A stretch of 64,000 nucleotides of DNA, from contig NZ_VZPG01000005.1 of NCBI RefSeq assembly GCF_008801715.1, forward strand, positions 239,038 through 303,037, read 5' to 3'. Shown here piece after piece: positions 1-8,352 of the stretch (positions within the stretch are counted from its first letter, which is position 1; each line of letters starts with the position of its first letter). Source of the stretch: Pseudochrobactrum saccharolyticum (GTDB taxonomy: Bacteria; Pseudomonadota; Alphaproteobacteria; Rhizobiales; Rhizobiaceae). The notes under the pieces were generated by a model. It saw only the letters and a program-made list of their open reading frames with translations. It made no database searches and was not told the origin of the DNA. The position numbers and the translations under genes are program-made.

Positions 1-341
1 ACCACCGCATGATAGAAATCAGCCGATGTATAATTGCCGATACCGGTTTCTTTATCCGGCGTAATATTGGTGCCGTAAATCACGCCGAAAGGCGTTTCAA
101 TCGGATGACCGCCGGCATAAGGCGCACCGTCCGGCGACTGGTGACAGGCCGCACAATCAGCAACAGCGGCAAGATATTTACCGCGCTTGATCAGCTTGGC
201 TTTATCTTCACCGGAAACAGCCAGACGCTGCTCGGCCGCCTTATCATCATAGGCAGATTTTGCCGGCCAGAACGGTACGGAGGCCGCAACCACACCGCCG
301 ACAACACCAAGCCCGAGAATCCATTTGATTACTGGTTTCAT
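1..341 (-). CDS. cytochrome c subunit of a molybdenum hydroxylase (partial, N-terminal part)
   Basis: Reading the minus strand from the ATG at 341 gives an open frame that runs off the left edge. It starts with a hydrophobic segment (MKPVIKWILGLGVVGGVV) that should act as signal or anchor. A CAACH heme c motif follows near residue 57, then a TNITPDKETGIGNY stretch typical of the multi-heme cytochromes that serve alcohol and aldehyde dehydrogenases. Its ATG overlaps the stop of the [2Fe-2S] subunit (ATGA, 338-341), so the two are co-translated. By family knowledge it passes electrons from the hydroxylase to the respiratory chain in the periplasm. Such proteins usually carry three heme sites; only the first is inside the window. 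It resembles the three-heme cytochrome at 60468-61808. Confidence 0.85.
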   Translation of the reverse strand, partial: MKPVIKWILGLGVVGGVVAASVPFWPAKSAYDDKAAEQRLAVSGEDKAKLIKRGKYLAAVADCAACHQSPDGAPYAGGHPIETPFGVIYGTNITPDKETGIGNYTSADFYHAV

Positions 342-877
342 TTAACAAGCCCCGGCGTGTTCATGACAACATCATGCACCGCACTGTAATAACGGACATA
401 GCCGGTGCAGCGGCAGATATGATCATTGAGGGAATCTTCGATGACCTGCTTCACTTCTTCTTTTGCCACAGGCTCTTTCTGCAAACGCTCCACCAGAACA
501 GTAGCAGCATTCACAAAGCCCGGTGCGCAATAGGAGCACTGGAAGGAGAAATGATCGAGGAAAGCTTCCTGAATGGCAGAAAGCTTCAGCTGACCGTCTT
601 CGCCCTTGGTCGCGTGACCTTCAACTGTGCGGATAGAACGGCCGTTGAAATAATGGGCACCGGTAATGCATGTGCGCATTTCACGGCTGGTACCATCCGG
701 CTCATCCACAATCACGGTACAGGCGCGGCACAGTCCCTGTCCGCAGCCAAAACGGCTGCCGGTCAGGTCTGCATATTCATGCAGGAAATCCACCATCGAC
801 AATTCTTCAGGAACCGTCATCGGCCCTACCTGCTGGCCGTTGATGTTCAGCTTGATTTCGCGTGTCGGGATACTCAT
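338..877 (-). CDS. [2Fe-2S]-binding small subunit of a xanthine-oxidase-family hydroxylase
   Basis: This 179-residue protein carries both iron-sulfur domains of the small subunit of molybdenum hydroxylases. The N-terminal plant-type ferredoxin cluster motif is GCGQGLCRAC near residue 45. The C-terminal helical cluster motif is CSYCAPG near residue 114 with CRCTGY near 155. Length and order fit the IorA-type subunit of isoquinoline 1-oxidoreductase-like enzymes. It should relay electrons from the molybdopterin centre to the cytochrome c encoded next. Start and stop overlap both neighbours by ATGA, which marks a tight three-gene operon. The substrate cannot be told from sequence; aldehydes and N-heterocycles are both possible. 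Confidence 0.9.
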   Translation of the reverse strand: MSIPTREIKLNINGQQVGPMTVPEELSMVDFLHEYADLTGSRFGCGQGLCRACTVIVDEPDGTSREMRTCITGAHYFNGRSIRTVEGHATKGEDGQLKLSAIQEAFLDHFSFQCSYCAPGFVNAATVLVERLQKEPVAKEEVKQVIEDSLNDHICRCTGYVRYYSAVHDVVMNTPGLVK

Positions 878-3630
878 GACAATGCCTCTTTAATCTTTTC
901 TTCCGTCAGCGGGAGTTCGCGCAGATATTTGCCAACGGCATGCGCAACCGCATTGGCGACCGCAGGAATGGTTGGAATCTGCACCACTTCTGCAATGCCT
1001 TTCGGATGATCTTCCTGTTCTGTAACCGGCAGAATATTTGCCGTCTGGTTCCAGACCGCCACATCTTTACCGCGTGGTAGACGATAGCGGTTGAAGTTCC
1101 AGTCACCGCTGCCGGGCCCCTCTTCATAGAGCGGCATGCCTTCATAAAGCGCATGACCGACCGACATGCCGATACCGCCCTGCAACTGGCCGGATACGAA
1201 TTCCGGTACCAGCACACGGCCGCAATCCATGGAGGAATGATGCGACAGGATTTTCACTTCGCCGGTACCGCGGTTAACACTGACTTCAATCAGTGCCGAT
1301 GCCGGTGCAAAACGTGACCAGCTGGCATTATCCACCTGCGGGTCCATGTAATGCACATTGCGGCGCTCAATACGCTGCCACTGATCGGAACCCGTCTGAA
1401 TTGCCAGACCATCAATCGGACGGCGGCTGGTTTCACCGAGAATGTCATAATCGGCTTCACCCCAGCCCCAGCGGTCAAAGGCGTGAACCATCGCGCCGGT
1501 AATGCCTTTCAGCTCATAGGCTTTGGCGGCAAGTTCTGCCAGCGTCAGCGCACGGCCATCGGCAAGCGTGAATTTCTCATCTTTCCAGGAGGCAGCGGCT
1601 GCCTCTTCCAGCGTGACATTCCACAATGCCGCTGCAGCAGGCAAAATACCGCGCTCATAAATGAGACGCCCTGCTTCATGGGTACCATGGGTGAAGTAGA
1701 ATGCACTATTGGTTGCGCTCGATGCCGAAGCCATTGCCGGTGTCCAGCGCGGATCCGGTGACATCTCATCCTGATGGGCTTTATCCATCACAAACGGATT
1801 GAGTGTGGCAAACATTTCCAGCGGCGCCCAGTCAAGAGCAGCGCTTTCAATCTCATCGGCCGGTTTTCCCAACCAGCGCGAGCACATCAGTGCCTGCGTG
1901 CTGACTGCACCAGTGCCGATTTCCACGGCAATATGATGCAGACGGATTTTACCTTCCGGTGTCAGAACAATCGAGGCTGCCACAGCTTCGTTCGAGTTAC
2001 CGAAGCCCTTTTTGGCAATCGCATAGCCAACACCATATTTCAGCGCAGGGTTTTCTGCTTCAAACTCGGCTTTGCGCTTGGCGCGGTTTGCCCAGACCGG
2101 ATGCGCACGATCAGCTTCGATCATTTCACGCATACGGCACAGGCTCAGCGGGAATGCACCGGCAGAGCTACGTTCGCCGTCCTGCAACGCATTGATCAGA
2201 CGCAGCTCCATCACGTCCGCGCCCAGCTCTTCAGCCAGTTCTTCGATCAGCATTTCTGTGCCGAACTGTGCTTCCAGCGAGCCGAAACCACGCACAGAAC
2301 CGGACATCGGCGCACGGGATGAATGGGCAATGGCGGCAATATCGTTTTTAGGGAAGTAATAAATTCCCTGCGCCGCACCGGCAGCAACCTGCGTGACCGG
2401 TGTGGTATAGTTCTGGCGGCCGCCGCCATCCAGTTCCAGATCAGCTGCAAGAGCCTGCATTTTCAGTGTCTTGCGGTTGATGCCCAGACGATATTTCATG
2501 CGCAGCGGGTGACGCTTGATCGCTGTCTGGAAATGTTCTTCACGATCCAGCGCCAGACGTACCGGACGGCCTTCAGCAAAGAGCGCAGCAACAATACCGT
2601 AATAAGGGAACGGGCTGTGTTCCTTGGTACCGTAACCAACCGTATAGGCCGGATGGCCTTTCAGTTCGCGCACATCAAAGGTGCTTTTCTTGAGCATGGC
2701 AGCGGTGCCGGTCATCACTTCATGCGGGCTCTGGCTCGCCATAACAATTTCAAGCTTGCCGGATTTAGCATCATACCAGCAATTGCAATTGTCCGGCTCA
2801 AGCGCTGCCGCATCAATGAACGGTGAATAATATTCACGCTCGATCACATGCCAGTCTTCAGGCGGCGTGTTCAGCTCTGCACGGATACCTTCGGCATAGG
2901 CCATACCGCGTCCCATTGCATCGCCGGATGCATCAGCTTTCGGCCAGTTGACATCATTCTTGTCATAAGTGGCAAAAACATAGCCGTCATCGACCGGATT
3001 AAACAGGTCTTTCTCGGCCTTAGCGCCGCCTTCGCCCTCAACACGGACAAAGCGGAAATTGGCCAGCGGGCCCTGCTCAACAGGCGCGGTTGTTTCACCA
3101 TAGCGGATGATCTCATCACGCTTGGTTTTATAAATGCGCTTGGCAACAGAGAAACGGGCAAAATCACGATAAATCAGGATTGCCAGCGGGTGACCGAGAA
3201 ACAGCGGTACCTCGCCTTTAGGCGACAGCATTTTCTGGCCGTAAGTATAAGGATCGTAGAAATCCAGACCGGCTTTAACCGTGTCTTCGGCGGTTACCAG
3301 ATAATCCGGCTGCAGATCTTCACCCAGCAAAGACAGATCAAGATCAAGAAACGGTGCATCGGCACGGGTCGACCAGACCACGAAAGCATGCGCCTGTTCT
3401 TTCGGCCAGCCAGTCATATCCTTGGCGCGGATATCACGGGCAAAAACCTTGGAACCTGTCACCTTTGCCACGCCGTCAACACGACGCTTGAGCTGGGTTG
3501 TGCCTTGCGGGAGCGGTAAGTCCAGAATCTGCTTTTCAAACAATGCAGCGCGGGCTGCACGGATCGGAAGAATAGTGACCGCAATTCCGGACGCTGTAAA
3601 CTTGAGAAAGTCCCTGCGTGTCGGTGTCAT
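874..3630 (-). CDS. molybdopterin-binding large subunit of an isoquinoline-1-oxidoreductase-like dehydrogenase
   Basis: The 918-residue product starts with a twin-arginine signal (TRRDFLK, then a hydrophobic stretch ending near ARA), so the folded enzyme is probably exported by Tat. The molybdenum-cofactor region is recognisable from GSVRGFG near residue 440, a glycine-rich EIGTG segment, and a C-terminal GIAEVVQIP stretch in which Glu (about 885) is the likely catalytic glutamate of the family. The size fits IorB-type subunits, which join the two large-subunit domains in one chain without a FAD domain. It is the first gene of the operon; the [2Fe-2S] subunit and a cytochrome c follow with 4-nt overlaps. 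Function as a periplasmic hydroxylase is well supported, the substrate is not. Confidence 0.9.
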   Translation of the reverse strand: MTPTRRDFLKFTASGIAVTILPIRAARAALFEKQILDLPLPQGTTQLKRRVDGVAKVTGSKVFARDIRAKDMTGWPKEQAHAFVVWSTRADAPFLDLDLSLLGEDLQPDYLVTAEDTVKAGLDFYDPYTYGQKMLSPKGEVPLFLGHPLAILIYRDFARFSVAKRIYKTKRDEIIRYGETTAPVEQGPLANFRFVRVEGEGGAKAEKDLFNPVDDGYVFATYDKNDVNWPKADASGDAMGRGMAYAEGIRAELNTPPEDWHVIEREYYSPFIDAAALEPDNCNCWYDAKSGKLEIVMASQSPHEVMTGTAAMLKKSTFDVRELKGHPAYTVGYGTKEHSPFPYYGIVAALFAEGRPVRLALDREEHFQTAIKRHPLRMKYRLGINRKTLKMQALAADLELDGGGRQNYTTPVTQVAAGAAQGIYYFPKNDIAAIAHSSRAPMSGSVRGFGSLEAQFGTEMLIEELAEELGADVMELRLINALQDGERSSAGAFPLSLCRMREMIEADRAHPVWANRAKRKAEFEAENPALKYGVGYAIAKKGFGNSNEAVAASIVLTPEGKIRLHHIAVEIGTGAVSTQALMCSRWLGKPADEIESAALDWAPLEMFATLNPFVMDKAHQDEMSPDPRWTPAMASASSATNSAFYFTHGTHEAGRLIYERGILPAAAALWNVTLEEAAAASWKDEKFTLADGRALTLAELAAKAYELKGITGAMVHAFDRWGWGEADYDILGETSRRPIDGLAIQTGSDQWQRIERRNVHYMDPQVDNASWSRFAPASALIEVSVNRGTGEVKILSHHSSMDCGRVLVPEFVSGQLQGGIGMSVGHALYEGMPLYEEGPGSGDWNFNRYRLPRGKDVAVWNQTANILPVTEQEDHPKGIAEVVQIPTIPAVANAVAHAVGKYLRELPLTEEKIKEALS

Positions 3631-3708
3631 ATGAATTACTCCCAGCGTTACTTACAATATTACAAAACAATCTTTGTCCGAACCGGCTCCTCCGACGAAG
3701 AAACGGTG

Positions 3709-3724
3709 AATTCAGATCTGAATT
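3709..3724. promoter_or_regulatory. 16-bp perfect palindrome, possible operator
   Basis: AATTCAGATCTGAATT is a perfect 16-bp palindrome about 80 bp upstream of the start of the molybdenum hydroxylase large-subunit gene. Its place in the promoter region makes a dimeric regulator site plausible. No regulator gene is adjacent, so the cognate protein is unknown; chance cannot be excluded. Confidence 0.35.
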
Positions 3725-4009
3725 TTACTGAAACTACTCAACATTACGTAGTATTAAATATCCGGAATTAGAGCGCAGACAGATTAAATCAATGCCTGCA
3801 TATTTATCCGTCCGGATATAGATTTGGTGTATTTATGCCTTACTCAATCATCATTCTTCAAACGAAATTACCATCGACGAGAATGAGTGAAATCTGCGCA
3901 AACCCGACCAATATTCAGCTAATATAATAGGGCTAACACATTTTAGAACAGTTTCAAGATCACGAAAACGAGAATATTTAACAGCTTGATTTTAAAGCAG
4001 TTTTCCATA

Positions 4010-4049
4010 AAAAATAGCCTTATATTCCTACGAATATAAGGCTATTTTT
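4010..4049 (-). terminator. 18-bp-stem intrinsic terminator
   Basis: A perfect 18-bp stem (left arm 4010-4027, right arm 4032-4049) closes a 4-nt loop. On the minus strand the arm is followed by T-rich sequence (TTTTTTATGG), so it should end transcripts from the GNAT/F420 oxidoreductase genes to its right. It also insulates the hydroxylase promoter region. Confidence 0.8.
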
Positions 4050-4133
4050 GACAATCGAATCTAAAAATCACGAACAATCAGGTATTTTGGACGTCAAAAC
4101 AATTATACTTGAGTAAAACTATCCAGTATTATT

Positions 4134-4457
4134 TTAAAGTGACGGCTCTTCACCTGGTGCCAGCGTCATAACATCCGCCCAATCGGGATGGCGGCGATAT
4201 TGCGCCCGCACATAAGGGCAAAGCGGCAGAATGCGAAAACCATTTTTACGTGCATCTTCAACCATATAGGTCACAAGTGCGGCAGCCGCACCGGTACCGC
4301 GCATGGAATCCGGCCCGCCGGTATGATCCGCACTGATAACGCCGTTCGCGCGGCGGGTAAAAGTAATCTCGGTTTCGCCTTCAACACCGTCAACACGCGC
4401 CACATAGCGCCCGTGGCGTGTGTCTGTGTCTTCCTTGCTCATTCGAATATCAGTCAT
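4134..4457 (-). CDS. small GNAT-family N-acetyltransferase (YjdJ/COG2388 type)
   Basis: The 107-residue protein fits the short GNAT branch with a single compact acetyl-CoA-binding fold. Seen in sequence: a beta strand pattern (EITFTRR), then GTGAAAALVTYMVEDARKNG as the pyrophosphate-binding loop and helix, then LCPYVRAQYRRHPDW, the conserved C-terminal signature of this branch (Cys-Pro-Tyr before Tyr-x3-His-Pro). Such proteins are cytoplasmic, with unknown acceptors. It lies 30 bp downstream of the F420-type oxidoreductase gene on the same strand and is followed by a strong terminator, so it is probably the last gene of that unit. Confidence 0.85.
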   Translation of the reverse strand: MTDIRMSKEDTDTRHGRYVARVDGVEGETEITFTRRANGVISADHTGGPDSMRGTGAAAALVTYMVEDARKNGFRILPLCPYVRAQYRRHPDWADVMTLAPGEEPSL

Positions 4458-4487
4458 TCAACCCTCTCCTTTTGAACTTGTGGTCTG

Positions 4488-5138
4488 TCAGCTTGCCTGT
4501 TTCAGAGTAAGTGCTTCCAGCATATCCGCACGGGTAAACGGCGCACCGAAAACCGGTGTACCCGTATCAAACATCCGGCTTTCAATCAGAAGCCCCGCAT
4601 CCACCGGATCAAACCCAATCCGGTCGATAAATCCGGCAACCTGCCTGCGGGCCTCCGCATCATTACCGGCAATGGCCAGCGCACGGCGTTGCGGGTCACC
4701 GCTTGGTCGGGCTTCCTCATCAATCTCATGATAGCCCATATGGTTGAAACTGCGTACCAACCGCGACTGCGGCAGGAATTTCTGGATCACTTCGCTACTG
4801 GAAGTTCCTGTTTCAAATTCGGCAAGAGTTCCGTCTGTCGGTGCCCAGTAATTCATTGCATCAATAACGATTTTGCCCGCCAGCAGTTCCGGCTGCAGTT
4901 GACGATATTTGGACAAAGGCAGCGCAAGTATGACGATATCACTTCCTGCAATCGCGTCCTGTGCAGTTGCGGCAACAGCACCCGGCACCATGATTTCGAG
5001 CAACAGCGCAATCTCTGCCGGTGATTTGGATGTCGCAATCTTCACCGCATAACCCGCCGCAATCGCGCGACGGGCTATAGCGGTGCCGACACGGCCGGCA
5101 CCCAGAATACCAATTGTTTTCACTTCGGTGATTTGCAT
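4488..5138 (-). CDS. F420-dependent NADP oxidoreductase-like Rossmann protein
   Basis: The 216-residue protein begins with an N-terminal dinucleotide-binding motif GILGAGRVGTAIARRA, followed by a strand and basic residue pattern (IATSK) that suits NADP. The rest matches the coenzyme-F420-dependent NADP oxidoreductase family (PF03807), including DIVILALPLSKY and AMNYWAPTDG. Most members in proteobacteria do not use F420, and the true substrate here is unknown. It is cytoplasmic with no signal. Its position between two luciferase-like monooxygenase genes and a GNAT gene suggests a role in a small redox pathway, which is inference. Confidence 0.8.
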   Translation of the reverse strand: MQITEVKTIGILGAGRVGTAIARRAIAAGYAVKIATSKSPAEIALLLEIMVPGAVAATAQDAIAGSDIVILALPLSKYRQLQPELLAGKIVIDAMNYWAPTDGTLAEFETGTSSSEVIQKFLPQSRLVRSFNHMGYHEIDEEARPSGDPQRRALAIAGNDAEARRQVAGFIDRIGFDPVDAGLLIESRMFDTGTPVFGAPFTRADMLEALTLKQAS

Positions 5139-5163
5139 ATCAGCAATCTCCTGTTACTTGAAA

Positions 5164-5206
5164 GCGTATCCCGAAAAGTGGGAACCGGTTTTCGGATAAG
5201 ATACGC
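5164..5206. repeat. rhizobial-type palindromic element
   Basis: An interrupted palindrome with outer arms GCGTATC (5164-5170) and GATACGC (5200-5206) and inner arms CCGAAAA (5171-5177) and TTTTCGG (5189-5195) around a GTGGGAACCGG core. This layout matches palindromic elements scattered in rhizobial and Brucella-group genomes. It sits in the 121-bp gap between two same-strand genes and could fold in the transcript. Confidence 0.7.
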
Positions 5207-5259
5207 GCAGAAACAAACGGATGGAGTATTTCCAACAATTCGGCTTAAACCGAAAATAC

Positions 5260-6297
5260 TCAATCCAAGCCAAGCTCCGCATCAACCAGAGGCTTCACTT
5301 TGGTTCCCAGCAATTCAATCGAACGCAGAAAGTCTTTATGCGGCATCTGCCCCACATCCATCTGGAAAAACTGGCGCATATGCCCGAGCTGTTTCTGCAA
5401 GGTGATAATACGTTCTGCAATTTCTTCCGGTTCACCGGCAAAAATCGCGCCACCGCCGCTGGCTTCACTGTCATAATGCGAGCGTGGCGGTGGTGCAAAA
5501 CCACGGATTTTGCCCAGCTGTTCCATCACCGCATGCCAGTGCGTCCAGAAAAAATCCTTGGCTTGTTTGGCATTCTCGCCAACAAAACCCGGTACTGCGA
5601 CCGAGACTTTCAGCTGTTCCGGAGCAATCTCAGCCTGCGCACCTGCACGGCGGTACAACTCGGCCAAAGGTGCAAAACGCGCAGCTTGTCCGCCAATAAT
5701 CGCATAGGAAATCGGCAGTCCGAGAATACCGGCACGCACCGATGAATGCGGATTACCACCGGTTGCCAGCCAGATCGGCAGCGAGCCGCTTTCAGGACGC
5801 GGCACAACCAGCGCCTCATTCAAAGCCGGACGGAATTTACCCTGCCATGTCACGCTTTCGCTCTCATTGATCTTCAACAGCAGATCAAGCTTTTCCGCAT
5901 AAAGCTCGTCATAATCATTCAGACTATGACCGAAAAGCGGGAAAGACTCCGTCGAAGAACCGCGACCGGCTGTGATTTCTGCACGACCGTTTGATACCGC
6001 ATCCAGCGTTGCAAATTGCTGATAAACGCGTACCGGATCATCGGTGCTCAGCACGGTTACCGCACTGCCCAGCTTAATGTTTTTGGTTGTGGCTGCCGCA
6101 GCACCAAGTATAACCGTTGCCGCAGAGGCTGGCATTTCCCGTGTATGGTGTTCACCAATACCGAAATAATCCAAGCCCACTTCATCGGCCAGCTGAATGG
6201 CTTCCAGAAGGTTGCGTGTTGCATCTGCCGTTGAGCCCAGCTCACCGGTCTGTGCATTTTTCTGTACATCGCCGAAACTATAAACGCCAAGTTCCAT
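5260..6297 (-). CDS. LLM-class flavin-dependent oxidoreductase
   Basis: The 345-residue protein is a luciferase-like (bacterial luciferase fold) monooxygenase. Supporting features are the N-terminal GVYSFGD strand, FGIGEHHTREM near residue 47 (His-rich active-site loop), LGSAVTVLSTDDPVR near 77, and a flavin-phosphate-loop pattern GRAEITAGRGSSTESF near 105. It lacks its own flavin reductase domain and would need FMNH2 from a partner; an FMN reductase is encoded 76 bp upstream (6373-7047). Substrate unknown. It is likely co-transcribed with the reductase and the second LLM gene. Confidence 0.87.
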   Translation of the reverse strand: MELGVYSFGDVQKNAQTGELGSTADATRNLLEAIQLADEVGLDYFGIGEHHTREMPASAATVILGAAAATTKNIKLGSAVTVLSTDDPVRVYQQFATLDAVSNGRAEITAGRGSSTESFPLFGHSLNDYDELYAEKLDLLLKINESESVTWQGKFRPALNEALVVPRPESGSLPIWLATGGNPHSSVRAGILGLPISYAIIGGQAARFAPLAELYRRAGAQAEIAPEQLKVSVAVPGFVGENAKQAKDFFWTHWHAVMEQLGKIRGFAPPPRSHYDSEASGGGAIFAGEPEEIAERIITLQKQLGHMRQFFQMDVGQMPHKDFLRSIELLGTKVKPLVDAELGLD

Positions 6298-6372
6298 AAT
6301 ACTGGCTCCTTTCAGTGCGGCATCTCAATGCCCGCACTTTGAATTCTCTAAATATGTGTCGCTGTCTGTTTA

Positions 6373-7047
6373 TCAACCGGCTGTGCCGGTGCGCCCTTTG
6401 AGCAATTGCGCAAATGGCGTGACCGTCTGGCTGAGCTGCACACCGGAATCCCGCTTGCGCTGATCGCCAATATTCGGGACAAAACCACCGACACCGCTCT
6501 TTTCCGCTACAACCAGCGCTGCAAATTCACTGGCTGCACGTTGCACGCGCGAAGACAGATCATGTCCGGCTTCACCGCTGCCAAAATCTTCTGTCGCAGC
6601 GAAAACACCAGTCGGCACGACTGTCGCCCGCAGGTAAGAAAATAACGGCCGCAAAGCATGATCCAGCACCAGCGAATGGCGTGCGGTTCCCGCTGTTGCC
6701 GCAATAATCACCGGCATATTGTTCAGTGCATTGGTATCCAGAGCATCAAACAGCATTTTAAACAGCCCGCTATAGCTGGCGGTGAAAACCGGCGTGACCG
6801 CGATCAGCCCGTCAGCCGCAGAGATTTTCTCTTTAACCTCAGAGAGATGCGGCGTCGGAATGCCACCGGTCGCCATAGTCGTGGCCAAATCCATAGCCAG
6901 TTCACGCAGCTCGATGACCTCGATCTGCGCCTCTTCACCACGCGCACCGATTTGCGCGGCTGTTGCCTGTGCAATCTGATCTGCCAGCATACGGGTTGAT
7001 GATGGCTGTGACAGACCTGCACTCAATACAAGAATACGACGTGTCAT
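6373..7047 (-). CDS. NADPH-dependent FMN reductase, CE1759-like partner of an LLM monooxygenase
   Basis: The 224-residue protein has the flavodoxin-like NAD(P)H:FMN reductase fold. The FMN phosphate loop is LSAGLSQPSSTRMLA near residues 8-22, followed by ITPVFTASYSGLFKMLFDAL near 120. This pattern fits the CE1759 family, described as always paired with an LLM monooxygenase of the CE1758 family; such a gene is indeed directly upstream (7111-8238). It should supply reduced FMN to one or both LLM enzymes. Spacing is 63 bp to the upstream partner and 75 bp to the downstream one. Confidence 0.85.
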   Translation of the reverse strand: MTRRILVLSAGLSQPSSTRMLADQIAQATAAQIGARGEEAQIEVIELRELAMDLATTMATGGIPTPHLSEVKEKISAADGLIAVTPVFTASYSGLFKMLFDALDTNALNNMPVIIAATAGTARHSLVLDHALRPLFSYLRATVVPTGVFAATEDFGSGEAGHDLSSRVQRAASEFAALVVAEKSGVGGFVPNIGDQRKRDSGVQLSQTVTPFAQLLKGRTGTAG

Positions 7048-7110
7048 AATTATCTCCGTTCATTGGCAGGGAAGGAGCAGAGATATCCCTGCCCCTCAAT
7101 CAAACCTGCC

Positions 7111-8238
7111 TCAGGCTGGCTGTTCTGCGCTTTCAACCGGAATGACCTTACGGTGTTTACCATCCGGCCCTTGTGCACGCAGGCTTGCATGACTTGGCGG
7201 ATCGCTCGGAATATGCGCCGGACGCCGTGCTTCAAATTCTTTACGTAATACCGGCACCACTTCCGTGCCCAACAGCTCAATCTGTTCAAGCACCATCTCT
7301 TCCGGCAGACCAGCATGATCGACAAGGAACAACTGACGCTGATAATGACCGGCATAATCAGCAAAACTCAGTGTTTTCTCGATCACCTGCTCCGGCGAAC
7401 CGACAGTCAGCGGGGTCATTTCCATAAAATCTTCCATGGATGGTCCGTGACCATAAACCGGCGCATTATTGAAATAAGGCCGGAAATCACGAATGGCATC
7501 CTGACTGTTTTTGCGCATGAAAATATGCCCGCCAAGACCGACAATCGCCTGATCCGCACTGCCATGACCGTAATGTTCAAAGCGTGAGCGATACAGATCA
7601 ATCATCTGCTGGGTATGTTCCTTGTTCCAGAAGATGTGGTTTGCAAAGAAACCATCCCCGTAGAACGCAGCCTGTTCAGCGATTTCCGTACTGCGGATTG
7701 AGCCGTGCCAGACAAATGGCGGCGTATCATCCAGCGGTGCCGGAGCCAGCGTAAAGCCGCGCAAAGGCGTGCGGAACTGACCCTGCCAATCCACTGTTTT
7801 CTCACGCCACAATCGACGCAGCAGATGATAATTCTCAATCGCCAGCGGAATACCCTCACGGATATCCTTACCGAACCACGGATAAACCGGCCCTGTATTG
7901 CCGCGCCCCATCATCAGATCAACACGACCATCGGCCAGATGCTGCAGGATCGAAAAATCCTCGGCAATCTTCACCGGATCATTGGTAGTGATCAGCGTTG
8001 TCGAGGTCGTCAGCTGAATCTTGCTGGTTTTAGCCGCAATCCAGCCGAGCATGGTCGTCGGTGAAGACGGCACAAATGGCGGATTATGATGTTCGCCGGT
8101 AGCAAAAACGTCGAGACCGACTTCTTCCGCCTTCAGCGCATATTTCATCATCGACATCAGCCGCTGATGTTCGCTCGGGGTTTTGCCGGTTGTCGGATCA
8201 GTTGTTACGTCACCGACGGTAAAAATTCCAAACTGCAT
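7111..8238 (-). CDS. LLM-class flavin-dependent oxidoreductase, CE1758-like
   Basis: A 375-residue luciferase-like monooxygenase, longer than the neighbouring LLM protein mainly by a basic, proline-rich C-terminal tail. Visible features are MQFGIFTVGDVT at the N-terminus, FATGEHHNPPF near residue 47, and MMGRGNTGPVYPWF near 110 (FMN loop). It looks like the CE1758 type that pairs with a CE1759-type FMN reductase, and the reductase gene follows 63 bp downstream. It is the first gene of the LLM unit. Substrate unknown; members act on small organics such as sulfonates, chelators or aldehydes. Confidence 0.85.
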   Translation of the reverse strand: MQFGIFTVGDVTTDPTTGKTPSEHQRLMSMMKYALKAEEVGLDVFATGEHHNPPFVPSSPTTMLGWIAAKTSKIQLTTSTTLITTNDPVKIAEDFSILQHLADGRVDLMMGRGNTGPVYPWFGKDIREGIPLAIENYHLLRRLWREKTVDWQGQFRTPLRGFTLAPAPLDDTPPFVWHGSIRSTEIAEQAAFYGDGFFANHIFWNKEHTQQMIDLYRSRFEHYGHGSADQAIVGLGGHIFMRKNSQDAIRDFRPYFNNAPVYGHGPSMEDFMEMTPLTVGSPEQVIEKTLSFADYAGHYQRQLFLVDHAGLPEEMVLEQIELLGTEVVPVLRKEFEARRPAHIPSDPPSHASLRAQGPDGKHRKVIPVESAEQPA

Positions 8239-8352
8239 GAGTACACCTGTCCGTTTGTTCCTGTGTCAGGAATAAGCACCAAAGTGCGTTGTTGACAGAA
8301 ACATAATCAGTTCAGATTTTTGCAGTAGTCAGTAGAATTGCACTAGACTGTC

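Larger units (their letters stand above)
3631..4133. other. intergenic region upstream of the molybdenum hydroxylase operon
   Basis: About 500 bp of AT-rich DNA without a convincing gene. It should hold the promoter of the leftward hydroxylase operon. Two structures stand out and are listed separately: a 16-bp perfect palindrome at 3709-3724 and a long hairpin at 4010-4049. I could not assign a -35/-10 pair with confidence; a TATAAT at about 3923-3928 has no good -35 partner and no gene downstream on its strand. Confidence 0.6.

Noticed and set aside
3923..3928. TATAAT as a promoter
   Set aside because: No matching -35 at 16-18 bp and no gene downstream on that strand.
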